NCBI GenBank assembly: GCA_001695595.3
Contig: MBPM02000014.1
Span: 744,001-808,000, forward strand
DNA from: Plasmopara viticola
Taxonomy: Eukaryota; Oomycota; Peronosporomycetes; Peronosporales; Peronosporaceae
DNA length: 64,000 nucleotides
Direction: 5' to 3'
Under the pieces are notes generated by a model. The model was given only the letters and a program-made list of their open reading frames with translations. It ran no database searches and was not told where the DNA came from. Position numbers and translations under genes: made by a program. Every line of letters begins with the position of its first letter. Position 1 is the stretch's first letter. Below are positions 27,008 to 39,240 of the stretch, one piece after another.

Positions 27008-29257
27008 ATGACCCAATCGTTTACCTTCGGAGGCTTCGCTGGCGAGCGCCCCATCACACGCCGCGATCTAAAGCACGCGACGCGCATAGTGGTCAAAATG
27101 GGAACCAGTGTAGTATCCACTAGCGGCGAGCCCGCGTTAGGCCGCATCGCGTCCATCGTAGAGCAGGTGTGTATGCTCAAGCGCCAGGGCAAGGAAGTGC
27201 TGCTGGTAACGAGTGGTGCTATTGGCATTGGTCGCAAGCGTCTTAACAAGCAAATTCTGCTCTCGGCTTCATTGCGTACGCACGTGCAAGGCAATCAGCA
27301 AATGCTGGCGCTCGAGAAAAAGCAAGGTGCCATGGCTGCCGCCGGCCAAATCGGGTTAATGTCCTTATACGAGACGCTCTTCTCGCTCTACGATGTCGCC
27401 TGCTCACAGGTGCTTGTCACGGCTTCCGACTTTAAGACAGCCCATAATCGTGCTAATATGCGCGACACCATGTTGAATCTACTGGAACTTGACGTCGTCC
27501 CCATCGTTAATGAGAACGACGCAGTCAGTACCTCGCCTGACGGTACTGTCTTTACGGACAACGATTCACTCGCTGCTTTAGTGGGCGGAGAAATTAATGC
27601 CGACTTGCTCATGCTACTTACTGATGTGGAAGGATTGTACGATAAACCACCCACCCATCCTGGTGCCAAGGTGATCTCGGTTTTTCGCCCCGAAAATAAT
27701 AATTTCAAGATTGGTGAAAAATCTAGTGTTGGGCGCGGTGGCATGGGCGCCAAGATTATGGCTGCGCAGTCTGCTATTTCGCAAGGCGTAAAAGCCGTGA
27801 TCATTGCTAGTGGCTTTCAATACGGCGTTGTTGCATCCATTATGAAGGGCACCAACCTTGGCACACTCTTTGTCGCCAATCCTGGAGCTGAGTCACCGGA
27901 CTTAATGTCTGCTGAGGAAATGGCGAATGCTGCTCGTAAAGGAAGTCATCAATTACAGGCGCTGTCTTCGGATGAGCGTGCCAGCATTTTACTTCGCATT
28001 GCAGATGATCTTAAGAAGAATGCCAACACAATTCTTACCGCTAACCGCCAGGATCTTCTCGCTGCGCAGAAGTCATTTATTGACGAGGGACTGATTGCTC
28101 GACTAAAGTTGACAGAAGAGAAATTAGAGACGCTGGCTGATGGCATCCGGAGTATTGCTGAGTCGGAAGAACCGATCGGTCGCATGCTGAAGCGCACGGA
28201 GCTCGCGTCGGGTCTGATTCTACACCAAGAAACAGCCCCAATTGGTGTACTGCTCGTAATTTTTGAAAGCCGTCCCGATTCGCTCCCGCAAATCGCTGCG
28301 CTAGCCTTGCGTAGCGGTAATGGCCTGTTGCTAAAGGGTGGCAAGGAAGCGCTTCATAGCAACGCTGAGCTGCACAAAATCATTGTAAACGCTGTGGAAG
28401 ACGCCTCGCACGGCACTGTAGAAAAAAATGTCATCGGGTTGGTCACGTCGCGCGAGGAAATTACAAACTTGCTTTGCTTGGACGATGTAATTGACCTATG
28501 TATCCCTCGTGGCTCAGGCTCCATGGTGGGTTACATCAAGAAGAATACACGCATCCCAGTTCTTGGCCACGCAGAGGGTGTGTGCCACATGTACATTCAC
28601 AGTGCAGCTGATGTGAATAAGGCAATCAAGTTGGCAATTGATGCCAAAACCGACTACCCTGCCGCCTGTAATGCCCTTGAGTCGCTGCTGCTCGATGAAG
28701 CTTTAGTGAGTAGTGGACGAGACAAGGAGATCTTGGTCAAACTGGAAGAGGAAGGAATCAATCTACACATTGCTCCTAATGCTGCTAAGCTCGGTGTTGC
28801 CACCGCAAAGTCGCGTCCGACGGACTCGCTGTCGACCGAGTACGGCTCAAAGGACCTTACCATTGAAGTGGTTTACGGTATAAGTGCTGCAATTGCACAT
28901 ATAAATCAGTACAGCAGTGGCCACACTGAGTGCATCGTGACGGAGGACGCTGCTGTTGCTGAGAAGTTTCAGCAGAGAATTGACAGCGCATGCGTGTTCC
29001 ACAACGCCAGTACTCGATTTGCTGACGGGTACCGCTTTGGTCTGGGTGCCGAGGTCGGTATTAGCACGGGCCGAATTCACGCGCGTGGGCCTGTGGGCGT
29101 GGAAGGTCTGCTAACGACCAAGTGGAAACTTGTATCAGAGAGCGGTCACACGGTCTCGCAATTTTCAGGCAACCACCCGCTTAAGTATACGCATCGAAAA
29201 TTAGAGCTGATCCATAAAGAGGCAACTGTTGCCCGCCCACGCAGTAGCCGGCTTTAA
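27008..29257 (+). CDS. P5CS: Bifunctional delta-1-pyrroline-5-carboxylate synthetase
   Basis: This 749-residue protein catalyses the first two steps of proline synthesis from glutamate: phosphorylation by glutamate 5-kinase, then NADPH-dependent reduction by gamma-glutamyl phosphate reductase. The kinase half (about residues 26-289) has VVKMGTSVV, LLVTSGAIGIG, VPIVNENDAVS, DNDSLAALV and LLTDVEGLYD, and GRGGMGAK near its end. The reductase half (about 304-724) has VIFESRPD, the NAD(P)-binding-like SGNGLLLKGGKEA, and DYPAACNALE with the catalytic cysteine at about residue 554. The ATG at 27008 (context AACCATGA) is chosen because the open frame upstream lacks another ATG. It is intronless, and the fusion has the same order as animal and plant P5CS. 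The neighbour on the opposite strand ends only 116 bp away, giving convergent 3' ends. Confidence 0.96.
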   Translation: MTQSFTFGGFAGERPITRRDLKHATRIVVKMGTSVVSTSGEPALGRIASIVEQVCMLKRQGKEVLLVTSGAIGIGRKRLNKQILLSASLRTHVQGNQQMLALEKKQGAMAAAGQIGLMSLYETLFSLYDVACSQVLVTASDFKTAHNRANMRDTMLNLLELDVVPIVNENDAVSTSPDGTVFTDNDSLAALVGGEINADLLMLLTDVEGLYDKPPTHPGAKVISVFRPENNNFKIGEKSSVGRGGMGAKIMAAQSAISQGVKAVIIASGFQYGVVASIMKGTNLGTLFVANPGAESPDLMSAEEMANAARKGSHQLQALSSDERASILLRIADDLKKNANTILTANRQDLLAAQKSFIDEGLIARLKLTEEKLETLADGIRSIAESEEPIGRMLKRTELASGLILHQETAPIGVLLVIFESRPDSLPQIAALALRSGNGLLLKGGKEALHSNAELHKIIVNAVEDASHGTVEKNVIGLVTSREEITNLLCLDDVIDLCIPRGSGSMVGYIKKNTRIPVLGHAEGVCHMYIHSAADVNKAIKLAIDAKTDYPAACNALESLLLDEALVSSGRDKEILVKLEEEGINLHIAPNAAKLGVATAKSRPTDSLSTEYGSKDLTIEVVYGISAAIAHINQYSSGHTECIVTEDAAVAEKFQQRIDSACVFHNASTRFADGYRFGLGAEVGISTGRIHARGPVGVEGLLTTKWKLVSESGHTVSQFSGNHPLKYTHRKLELIHKEATVARPRSSRL

Positions 29258-29372
29258 GCTTACACATTAGCTTGTTAGATCACTTCAAAATCTATCATAG
29301 CAGCATCACCGGTATAGAACTTTTCCTTTTGTATACAGTTTCAAGAAATCATATTTATGGCACGCTTTTCCT

Positions 29373-31889
29373 CTAAAACTCCATATCATCGTCGTCGTCG
29401 TCTTCCCTCTGACGTTTTGCGCGCTTGCGACGCTCGCTGTCGTTGATCGCCGTCAGATCACGCGTAGCCTTGGCTCGCAAAGTGTCAATATCGTCTGCGT
29501 CCTCTGCCCACTCGAGCACAAGATGCCGCCCGTACAAATGCGAGCTAGCAAGAGCCGAGAATGCATTGTGGGCTTCCTGTTTCGAAAGAAACTCTACAAA
29601 CGCAAAACCGCGGTGTTTACCGTCGAATTTCTTTGGCATACGCACGCGCTTAAGTTGTCCGAATGCACCAAATAGCTCACGAATCTCGTTGCTTGTTGCC
29701 TCAAATGCAACGTTGCGAACAATGATTTTTGATTTACGACTTTCAGCATTACCGTCGCTAGCCGCGCGCTTGGGAGCATTTACAACTTTTTTTTGCGAAA
29801 GCTTCAATACCAGTGCGTGGCCATCCACGACAGTGTTTTGAAGTGTCTGAAGCGCACGCTCAGTATGCTTTGCATCGACAAACTCTACAAAGCCAAAACC
29901 CATGGACAGCATGCCACGTTTCGGGTCTTTCCGACGAGCCACTGTCACTTTGCGCAACTTTCCACAACTTTCGAAAACTTTTGCAAGTGCTGCTTCGTTT
30001 GTAGAAAAGTTTAAATTTTTCACGCAAATCGTATGGCTCACGTCCCCTACAGTAGTGTCTCCATCATCGAGATCCGGCACGACGGCCAATGTCGATTTAA
30101 TACCTTTTTGTTCGAGCGTTGAAGCGTTTTCACCTGAATGTGCCGCGACAGAGCGACTAAATACTTTTACGGGAGCCCACTCAAGGTACAGTGGTACATG
30201 TTGATACTTTTTGTACGCTAGTGAGCGAAAGGCCTTGCGTGCTTCTGACGGTTCAAGGTACTCCACGACAGCAAGCGTCTTGGATGGGGGCAATAGAAAA
30301 CGGCCAATTTCACCGTGCTTACGGAACAGCTGAGCTAGCTCTTCATCGTCGGTCGTATGCGGGAGATTCTTGATTAAGATAATAGTCGTGCTTCGTTCGA
30401 TTTTCTTCGACTGCTGTGGGTTTGTCTTCTTCACCAGTGCACCCTCAATAGCATTCAAGTCGACTCCCTCTCGAGCAAAAAAGTCTTTGTTTTCCTTTAT
30501 CAACATTGTCTCACCTATAGCAAGGCGTACAGCCATGTTCCCTTGCTCCTTGTCCATAATCTCACCGCGTTTTACACCCATGCGCTCAGCAAGCGAACCT
30601 ACAGTCGCGTCACCACGAATGTATGACGCGTTCCAGCCCGTCTTTTTGTGAGCTTGAATCTGGCGCTCTAGGTCCTTGCGCTGCTTGTAAGTCAAATTTG
30701 GGTCAGCTAAGGCCGCCTCTGGATCAAGCTTTACAGGCTTGGAGCGCGCAAATATCACATGCAGACGCCGACCTTGAAAAACCATTCCATTCAAAGCAGC
30801 AAGAGCTGTTTGAGCGTCAACCGTAGTCCGGAATAAAACAAAGCCGAAACCTTTTCGACGATGGGTCTTATCTAGCGGCATGTGCACCTCCAGGGGTCCA
30901 TAGGATGAACACAGAGCCTCCAAATCCTCTTCTACAGCCGTATAAGGCAAGTTCCGCACGAATAAGCGTGCAGTGGGTTTGTCATTTTCACTTGCCAATT
31001 CATCTAACAGCCCACTCGCCGTGTCATTTGTAGGCTCAGTGGCTCTTTTATCGCCATCGTCAATAACTTCTTCAATTTCGTTCGAATCATTATCAAGATT
31101 CTTGCTCACTTTGGAGCGCAAGAAGTCCATGTCGGACATGTCCTTTGAATCCTTGTTTTTCTTTTCACTCTTTGCGTCATCATCACTCTCTTTATCCCCA
31201 TCTGTGTTTGCCGCAGCAATATCCTGATATTCGTTGTCACTGTCCTCAGCATCATATACGTCCGCGCTCGTTGTTGCCACATTACCGTCCACGGGTCCTT
31301 GGACGTCGTCATTAGTCCAAAACTTGGTTTTTGACCGGGCCTGCATCGTCTCCATAAATTCCTGAAATTCCCCACTTTCGATTTGATTGGTGACTTTCTT
31401 TCTCTTCTCAGGAATCGTCTTTTCGTCGTTCAAAGAGGTCGGTGCTTTATTCAATTCCGGGTGAAGCTTCTGATAGCGGCCACTTCCAGTCGAGTACTTG
31501 CTCCACGGCCGCTCTATATTCTCAGAGTCTCTCTGGAATAACAAATATCAAGTCATTCCCAACTCCTACTACCTTATTTGACTCCCGTGTGCTCGTACCT
31601 CTAATGCCATGCGCACATTAATTTTGCAAGTATCAAAAAAGCTTTGATGGAAGAATTTCAAAGCTTTCTCTGCTTGTATTGCTCTCTTGAAGCCCACGAA
31701 GCCAAAGCGCCGTGACTTGCTACCGTCTTTAGTGCGAATCACACACGCATCCGTCACCTCACCCTGCATTGCAAAATGTTCACGCAACCGGGCTGAATCA
31801 ACGTAAGACGGTAGGTTTTGTACATAGAGCCGCGTTCCTTTGTGCTGCTCGAGATTCTTCAGAGCACTCGCTGTCGCGACTGGTGTCAT
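29373..31889 (-). CDS. Multi-RRM pre-rRNA processing protein, Mrd1/RBM19 type
   Basis: The gene has two exons, 31889-31599 and 31532-29373, joined across a 66-bp GT-AG intron (31533-31598). The splice gives MALE followed by RDSENIERPWSKY and 816 residues in total. Five RRMs lie at about 19-95, 285-363, 479-551, 597-678 and 698-775, each with RNP-type (L/I)xVxNL and (G/A)FGFV-like motifs. Between RRM1 and RRM2 is an acidic region with MSDMDFLRSK. Between RRM2 and RRM3 is the conserved linker with GWNASYIR and AVRLAIGETMLI, as in Mrd1/RBM19. Five RRMs match yeast Mrd1; human RBM19 has six. Family members bind pre-rRNA in the nucleolus and are needed for small-subunit processing. The start is uncertain: the frame stays open to an ATG at 32054, but that extension is hydrophobic and unlike the family. 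Confidence 0.9.
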
Positions 31890-32089
31890 CGTCTTGCTGC
31901 CAGTCGTCAATGTAGTCAGCAATAACAAAACCTTCCATACTACATAAATACATAAAGGACCAGGCGTTAATCCGATTCCCAACAAGGTCAGCAAAAGCGT
32001 CACCATTGTGCATATGCAAGTTCGTGTAGCTGGTGGTAAATTAAAATCGTCCATGTATCGCTTTTCTTTAGATCGAGCGCTCAAACTGA

Positions 32090-33770
32090 AACTAGAAAGA
32101 GGCCAAGTGTTATTATGTTAAGTGTAATGACGCAATAGGTCGAGTATTTTGTTTTAGCTGATAAAGATTGTTGCGGTTTGTTTTAATTTCTTGTCAAAAT
32201 GAAAGACCTAACACATATATGTGGCTTAAGTCTTGAAGACAATCGTAAAGAAGAGTGGGAGCGTCTATCATTGTAGTTTTGACAGCAGCGAGGTAATGAA
32301 TTTTCATTATTTACACAGACCGGTGCATTCGAACGGAGCCGTTGCCAAAGTGCATGGCGCATGTTCGAGGGTTGTAAGACGCATCAATCCCAAATTCATT
32401 CACGGTGACGGCGTGTCTTCGTTGCCATCTTCGTCCAAAAGTTGATCTTCAATCGTTGCGTCTTATTAATTGCGCTTTTTAGCTGCGACATCATGCGTTC
32501 AAAGTCAAGGTTTGCCCGCGATAAAAGAGAGATCAGAAACTATTTGCTTCGCTCTTTTGTCTCACCATAAAGTGGCAACAAAGTCGTTTATCTGCTTTCT
32601 TGTCAGCTGTAAGAAAACCTTAATTGTTGGCGACAATTTTCGACAGTGAAATGCATGACGCAAATGGTTTCGAATTGAGAAGTTGCTCAACTAGAACGAC
32701 AAACTCATCGATCGAAACAGCTTCTGTTTTTTTAAGACCTTAGAAATCGAGACGATAGGCTCTGAGAAAAATTGGCTTTAAGGGACTTTGCTTTGCAATG
32801 TACACTGCAACTGAGGCGGGGGCACTAGCCTTCTTACATTCGATGGACATTAAATCTTGTTAACAAGTACTGTCTTTAGATGAACTCGTAACGACGCATT
32901 AACTCGTTCTAAAACGCCATATTTTTATTCCATTTTACAGGACCAGGAAGGGGACACAATTTTTCACAACTTGATCCTTTTGCGCTGCTAAGGATGGACG
33001 GGCATTTGGACGATACAAATTGTAGATCGATGGACATCAAGTTGATTGCGTGGACGGCGAAAAAGGTCTAGTAATGTTTTCTTGGATACAAAGGAGGAAG
33101 AAAAAGCAGAAATATTAATGGTGAGATTGGCGACAAATTGCTGGAAGGGTATGGCGTTTGTGGCACGCAATGATGCAAAAGATTTAAAAAACGAAGCAAA
33201 TGGCACTGCTATAAGCGGAGGGAGACCGTGATATTGAAAAAAAGTTACAACGCAAGAAAGTCAGCTGGAAAAGCGGATGTACCGTTTAAGTCGAAATTTC
33301 ACGCAGTCACGGAGAAAGCTTATTGCAGGTCGGTTGTCGGACGAGGTTATAAGCCAAGTGAGCTGAAATCGTTGAAGGAGGAGGAAAGTTACCGCTTATT
33401 GCAAATTGAGAACTGATGTTAGACGGAGAGCTCTTACAAGCCTAATAGGTGAATCTGCTGCTACCATTCCGAGGGCTATTTTTCTTTTTTACTCCATATG
33501 GTTCGTACACATTCTGGGTAATTTCGGACAATCAAGTTCCTTGATTCCAAATGCTTATGAAACATCCAGATCTTTCTTCTGGTCTGAAAATGTATAATAT
33601 CCTATTTTATGGTTAGTACTGATGCATGAGTATTTTGGCCATGATGTAATTTAATGTCGTAATAGCCGTTACCGGCAAACCTGTCGGTGTTGTTTATTAC
33701 GTAAAATGACCTCTTTATGAGAAGATACCTTTTTAAAAGATAGATTCATCTTTTTGAACCCCAATAGAGG
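32090..33770. other. Intergenic region, no confirmed gene
   Basis: Lysine-rich open frames at about 33046-33413 (plus) switch between reading frames and lack a convincing start or splice sites. They could be remains of an unrecognised gene. Nothing else supportable was seen. Confidence 0.45.
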
Positions 33771-33779
33771 TCGTTGAGT

Positions 33780-35990
33780 TTGGAAAGCTTCTCCAGACTT
33801 TACGGACTCGAAAGTAGCTTAATTCTCGGTTACACCAAGCCAACAAACTTTATACTGTATACTTCTCTTGCACTTACAGTGTCCAATTACGGCTCCAATG
33901 ATTCGGAACCATCGGCCAATTTTCCTTTTGTCGACGCGTTGAGGTCCTTGCGATACGACTTCAACCATAAATTTGGAACGCTGGATCAGCTATAATCCCT
34001 TCAGTAATCGCCACCCATAGGAATCACACGAAACTTACTCCACGATGGGGAATGGATCAATACATTTGAGTGCGAGTATGTTTGACGGAGCAAAATCTTT
34101 GTGACGGATATTCGAATTCTTGCCCTTCAAAAGCACTATATTGCCAATTTGGAAGTCGTGGACAAGTTTCTTCATGCGCTCTTGCGCTTCGCTCATTCGG
34201 TCCTGTGCGACCTTGAGTAACGTTTATGTAGTAGAAATTCTTGTTCTGAAGTTTTCAACTTGTGGAATTCTGGAACAGATGCCACATTATCCGGTACCAA
34301 AGGAACAATTCCTAGATCTGCTCTGAAGGGTGACATTCCAAATATCGAGAGTACGCGTCGGTTATAGGATACCTAAGACAAATGCAAAAAATTCTTTCAC
34401 TCATTCTGTGCTGGGTTGACAATACCTCAGAGGTGATTTCCAATACAACAATTGGTCCTTTCCGTTTGTTTATACATTGGTGGTCTAGAAGTCGGAGCCA
34501 AACAACCCCTCCCCCCCCTATAATACTACGTGAAGACTATTGCGATTTCTGCAGTATCGTCCGTTGTCTTCGAAGCGATGAACATGGCCCATTTTGTTAA
34601 GCGATCGGCAATAATCATGACGGACTTTTGAGTTTCGGTAAAGACACGATGAAGTTCATTGAAATGTCGACCCATCTGCCTCTTGGAGCATCTAGACACT
34701 GAAGTAATCCTGGCGGTTTTGTTTGCCTAGCCTCATTGCGCCGACAAATTTCGCATGTGTTGACAGATGAAACCGATGCTCAGTCGCGAATACAGCATTT
34801 GATAAGGCAGCAGGATCGTCGTTTTTGCGAATGGAAACATATTTCTATAGATGGCACCAGATCGAAATTACGCTTACATTATTAATTGACGAGACCAATC
34901 AGCTTCTCTTTAAATATGTTAAAAACGTTTTCTTTTTTTTCAATTTGCCACCTATCTTTCTTTGATTCACCTGACTCGTATTGTTCTTTCCATTAATTGT
35001 ATGACGCTCGGTCAATTTTGCCAGCAATCAATTCTCCGATAGCTTTAAATGATAGTTAAATGTCACTCAATCACTGAACACTTTTAACGTTGCAGCCCTG
35101 AATGATCAATCGATCTTTTATTGTGTATAGAATCCCGATTTGTGGTCCAATAGGCAATTTATAGATGAGTTATGAATAACAAATATGACTCGGGCAACAA
35201 GCCAAGATCGATGCGTTGGTAGCGATGTAGCGCACCAGCCAAGTTTTAGGTATTATCATTGTCGAAATCTGCAATCTCTTCACCATGCAACATAGTTTGC
35301 ATCGATACTGATCGTATAGTCCGCTTGACACGCATATTTTAAGTCTCTTATCGAGACCTGAAAAAGCTTCATCATCCTTTTTTTTAACTAAATACGCTTA
35401 CGCAAAGTTACTTTACCATCTTGCGAGTTTAGTTGGTGAGATATAGCCCTGATCGGATTATACTTGCGGATTTGCAATTTCGATACTTTGACGATCGATT
35501 GCGATTTTGAAGCATCGATTGCATCAGAAAATCATGACCCCCCGTAGTCCAACAGTATTCTTATCAATGCCCTTAGCCTCGGCATCAGAAAAATATGATT
35601 ATGAATTCAAAGTTTAATCCTCTTTATGTACCACGCTATTCGCAATTATTGGTGTGACAATCGACCCATCAACATTTGGAACTTAACTTACTTTGACATT
35701 CGAAGACTCGACGGGTTTGATTGCGGATGGTACTGGTGCATAAATTATCGCAGCAATGGCTGGGGTAATAGGTTGGGGCGGTAATTGGTGCGGCATTTCC
35801 TTCTGCTATAAGTATTTTTTACAATAAGGTCCTCTAGATCAACGATAATCGGGTGCGATCTATCTTGCGAGCCAGCTTGCACTGCTTTTCTTTGCTCTGA
35901 TAATGTTGCACATTGCTGCCGCACTAAGGATACTATTTTTATTTTATATAATCGTCGCTTGGGATCATAGTTTTATATGAGGCCCACGAC
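33780..35990 (-). pseudogene. Decayed chromodomain-type Ty3/gypsy retrotransposon
   Basis: Minus-strand conceptual translation, interrupted by stops and frameshifts, gives a recognisable series. Near 34770-34600 it reads CEICRRNEARQTKPPGLLQ and then ISMNFIVSLPKL, the zinc-finger end and start of the catalytic core of an integrase. At 34210-34090 it reads AQERMKKLVHDFQIGNIVLL, and just after ALKCIDPFPIVE, the C-terminal integrase region. At about 33900-33780 it reads QYKVCWLG...ATFESV, a chromodomain-like tail. At 35990-35300 a basic, gag-like frame is possible. Protease, reverse transcriptase and RNase H were not found, so the element is internally deleted. No LTR pair was recognised. Confidence 0.6.
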
Positions 35991-37133
35991 GCTAGGTAAG
36001 TTTTCGCATAACGAATTCAAGGGTGCCACCTCATCCTGCAACAGCGCGAAGACAGACCAATTCTTTTGAAGCGCTGAGACGCTGTACGGCCACAGATACG
36101 TCCTTTCTGCCAGTTTAGACATGCACAGACGCAATGAAAGCGCAACGCAGTGTATGCAAAAGCTGAACTTCAGTCGCATCTGCTACACTCCTATTGGAAA
36201 CCCGCTACGACGAGATGCCAATCGGTCTCCACGGTCGGAGCACACGCCATGACTTATAGTATTTCTAGCACCGACATACAGGACGTTATCGATTCTATCG
36301 TTCATTTTGAAACAAGGATAAAATTTTCTTGGCATAAAAAAAGTTTTGTCATCGTGTATAATCGGGCAGGCGGGAAAGGATCGCGTAAACAAGGAAGTAA
36401 AGGCCCGAGTTCTAAGTGTTCATGTGGTTCACTTGAAGAAGTCAAAGTCTACTGATTGTTTTAAACTTTCTACATGCTTAGGGCATTGAAGTACGAGGTC
36501 AATTCGGTCGGTTGCACGCCAACCTTGCCACATACTCGATTAGCTCGGTCGTACCGCGCATTGATTGAATCATCCTAGCAAGATTTCGACAGACTCCATA
36601 TGTACTTGATCTCGCCTTGACCTTTCAATACAGAAAATCTTGTTTGACAGTAGATAGATGTTCTTTTGTGTAAGCTGTCAGCAATTAAGAGTTGACGATG
36701 CGCTCTCAAAATCGAGAATCTAAACCGATTATTCGCTGGGAGATCCTTGTCAATAACCCCGCACAACGCTAAAATTTCGTCAAGACTGCACGTAATCACA
36801 AGATTGTTAGCCTGAGTAGTGACATAGCTTCCCGCACGCATTAAATGCAGCGGCCATGTGAGTGCCCCAGGTATAAACACTAGAATAACGCCATTGTAGT
36901 GACAAGACCGAACGGAAACATATTCCAATTTTCTCGTATTTTATCTCGCGCAGTAAAAGACATTTTACGATAACTTTCGAATTAATAAAGTCATCGCAAG
37001 TGCGGAATATCAACAGGAAGCTTTATATTTTAAATTGAGCAAGAAACCTGAGTGCTCTAATTACTTTCAGTTTTTACTTTGCAGTGGCAACAAATAAATG
37101 TTTCGCAAACAAGCTACGGAACTAGGTTTTTCC
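35991..37133. other. Intergenic region without recognised gene
   Basis: Frames at 36183-36455 and 36575-36928 show no known motif. The left part could belong to the retroelement relic next to it. Confidence 0.5.
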
Positions 37134-37136
37134 TCA

Positions 37137-38210
37137 ATGTATGAAACGCGGGTCCTCATCAACTTTGTTGATAAGTTGCTCAAGGCGGCGAGCCTCTTCA
37201 ACATTGCCTGACTTGTAAAACATTTGCATCTGGGACCGAAGCCGCTCCTGCTCCCGCATGGCATCGATCTTCTCTTTATCCATAAGCTGCATCACAAGGC
37301 GGAATTCCTCTTGCTCTTTTTTCTCGCGCACAGCCTGACGCTCGCGCCGCACACGCTCTTCATCGTTGACCATACCGAGAGCCTTGGCAGATGCACCCTC
37401 GTGCTTCGCGTGGCTTTTAGACTGCTGTTTCTGATATTGCTTCATCTCGTATCTCTCAATATCATAATACTTTTCATGAGGCAACGTGCACGTGTTGTAG
37501 TCCTCCATATACTCCTTAAAGAGCTCCATAGCTTCCCACTTGGGCCCATGAAACTCACTTATATTCTTGACATCGCGCAGCCACGCCTGAAACGATACGC
37601 TCTTGGTGTGATAGTCGGATTCGCGCAAGATGCCATACTTTCCATACTCGTCCTGATTCACAGCGCGTTTGTTGCTCCTCATGTTGCTTGTTTTGCTCTT
37701 CTTATCTTTCTTTTTTTTGTTCTTCTTGTGTCGCTTCTTGTCCTTTCGCGAGCTGCTGTGCTTACGCTTTTGCTTTCGGTGTGACCGCTTATCGTCGGAC
37801 CCGTCAGAGCTATTTGACTCAGAGCTTGACACTGACGATGACGAACACGAGCGCGGTCGACGCATAGCGTGGGAAGAGTGGTGTCCATGGCTGCTCTTCC
37901 TGTCCGATTTGTTCAAGCTGCTGGAATCTTCGTTGTCTGACTCCACCACCGTCCACATTCGAGATCTTTGTTCCACCTCCCTTCGATTTTCAAGCTTCTC
38001 TTTCTTGATGCCTGCACTACTCTCACGCTCATCGTGGCGTCTGTGCTTACGCTTCCGCACGTGCTCGTGATGGTGGTGGTGTCTACCGCGCTTTGTGGAA
38101 ACAGAATCATCTGCACTTTCACTCTTGCTGCAACTTCGGGCAATTCTACCATGTCTCTGCACAGAACTATGACTGGGTGATCGGCGGCTGCGGCTGCGAC
38201 GCTCACTCAT
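37137..38210 (-). CDS. SCI1-like RS/lysine-rich nuclear protein
   Basis: The start is the ATG at 38210 (MSERRSRSRRS); an upstream in-frame codon is not ATG. The protein has 358 residues and no intron. Residues 1-20 are RS-like. A His/Arg-rich run lies at about 42-60, Ser-rich stretches at 95-140, and a long Lys/Arg-rich tract at about 145-175, a strong nuclear or nucleolar localisation signal. A conserved domain at about 187-255 begins YGKYGILRESDYHTKS and contains FQAWLRDVKNIS, LFKEYMEDYN and HEKYYDIE. This pattern matches the plant STYLE CELL-CYCLE INHIBITOR 1 family and its animal relatives as I remember them. A charged coiled-coil-like tail (about 285-350) ends in DEDPRFIH. A link to cell-cycle control or splicing is family-level inference. 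The stop codon is immediately left of 37140. Confidence 0.75.
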
Positions 38211-38276
38211 AGTGTACAAAGCACTTTTTGAAATTGTTTTATAGCGAATCAGCTTGTCGATTTGTATGTAACTAAC

Positions 38277-38843
38277 ATGGAAGGAAGGTGCTTGATGTGC
38301 GTGGCGCGGAGAGAAGAACTATGGCTCGCATGTATAACGCTTCGATGCTGGAAAACTTCTGGAGATCCGGAGTGTGTTCTGGCAGCCGAGAAGAGGAAGC
38401 GAGAAGCCCCAGAAATCCGTAATTTTAGTTGGAAAGTTTGCAAATCATGGTAAAGATAGGAAAACATAAGACAAGGGAGGCTGGGCAAAACCTTCTACAT
38501 CGTCTGCGGTTCGAAGATTACATGGTCGATTTCTTACAGCAAAACGAGGCATTTGCGACGAACAACTAGTCTTAACTTTTGCCCACGAAACGAGTGATAG
38601 TAAAGCATTTGTGCCGCAGTGGGATATACCAAGTATATTGATAATAGGGAAAGCGAACCTTGTTAGTCAGCTTTGCAAGGTAAAGGCAGAATTTAAGCCG
38701 AAGACCAAGAAGCAGTATGAGCTTGTACGAGCTACCGCGAATATATTTCAAGACCATCCAAAGCTAAAGGTTATGCTACAGGTACGCCCGCTCACGATGA
38801 TGTTAAATGAAAACCCCATCCTGGTTCTACTTTCTATGATCTA
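38277..38843 (+). other. Possible small unrecognised gene or gene relic
   Basis: An ATG at 38277 opens a 59-codon frame (MEGRCLMCVARRE...) that ends at 38453. A second frame, open from about 38465 to 38843, encodes a lysine-rich peptide with PQWDIPSILIIGKANLVSQL and KTKKQYELVRATA. A possible donor GTAAAG at about 38443 could join them, but no acceptor restores one clear frame. The first ATG is 66 bp from the divergent SCI1-like start. I do not recognise the family. Confidence 0.25.
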
Positions 38844-39240
38844 ATCTAATCATGAATAAATTAGGCTTGATGGAAACAATTAGTATAAGGTCTATACTTT
38901 AAACGCCATGTCATGCTTCCGGCGCGACGACATTCTACGGTGGAGAAAAGTACATAAAGATGTGAGAAAAGTGAATAGCTTTAAAGAATCGATATTTGTC
39001 ACACTGTCAAAGTAATGAAGAGAATAGTGGGTGCCGAACATAAACAAAGAAACCAAGCGGGTCGGCGTGATTTAGAAAAACTGATGAAGCAATTAATGAA
39101 AAAGAGTAATGTGCTGAAATTACACTCAATCAGTACTTCGGTCACTACTCGGGAAGTACATTGAACGGAGAGCCTAGAGTCGGTACATGCCTTGCAAGTA
39201 CATAAACCAAAGCAGACATTTTCGTAAGCCCCCCTGATCT
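38844..39240. other. Spacer 3' of aspartyl-tRNA synthetase
   Basis: About 400 bp with no recognisable gene or repeat. Confidence 0.6.

Noticed and set aside
37224..38180. Long plus-strand frames opposite the SCI1-like gene
   Set aside because: They are antisense shadows of a low-complexity Lys/Arg/Ser-rich gene, with Leu/Phe-rich nonsense composition.
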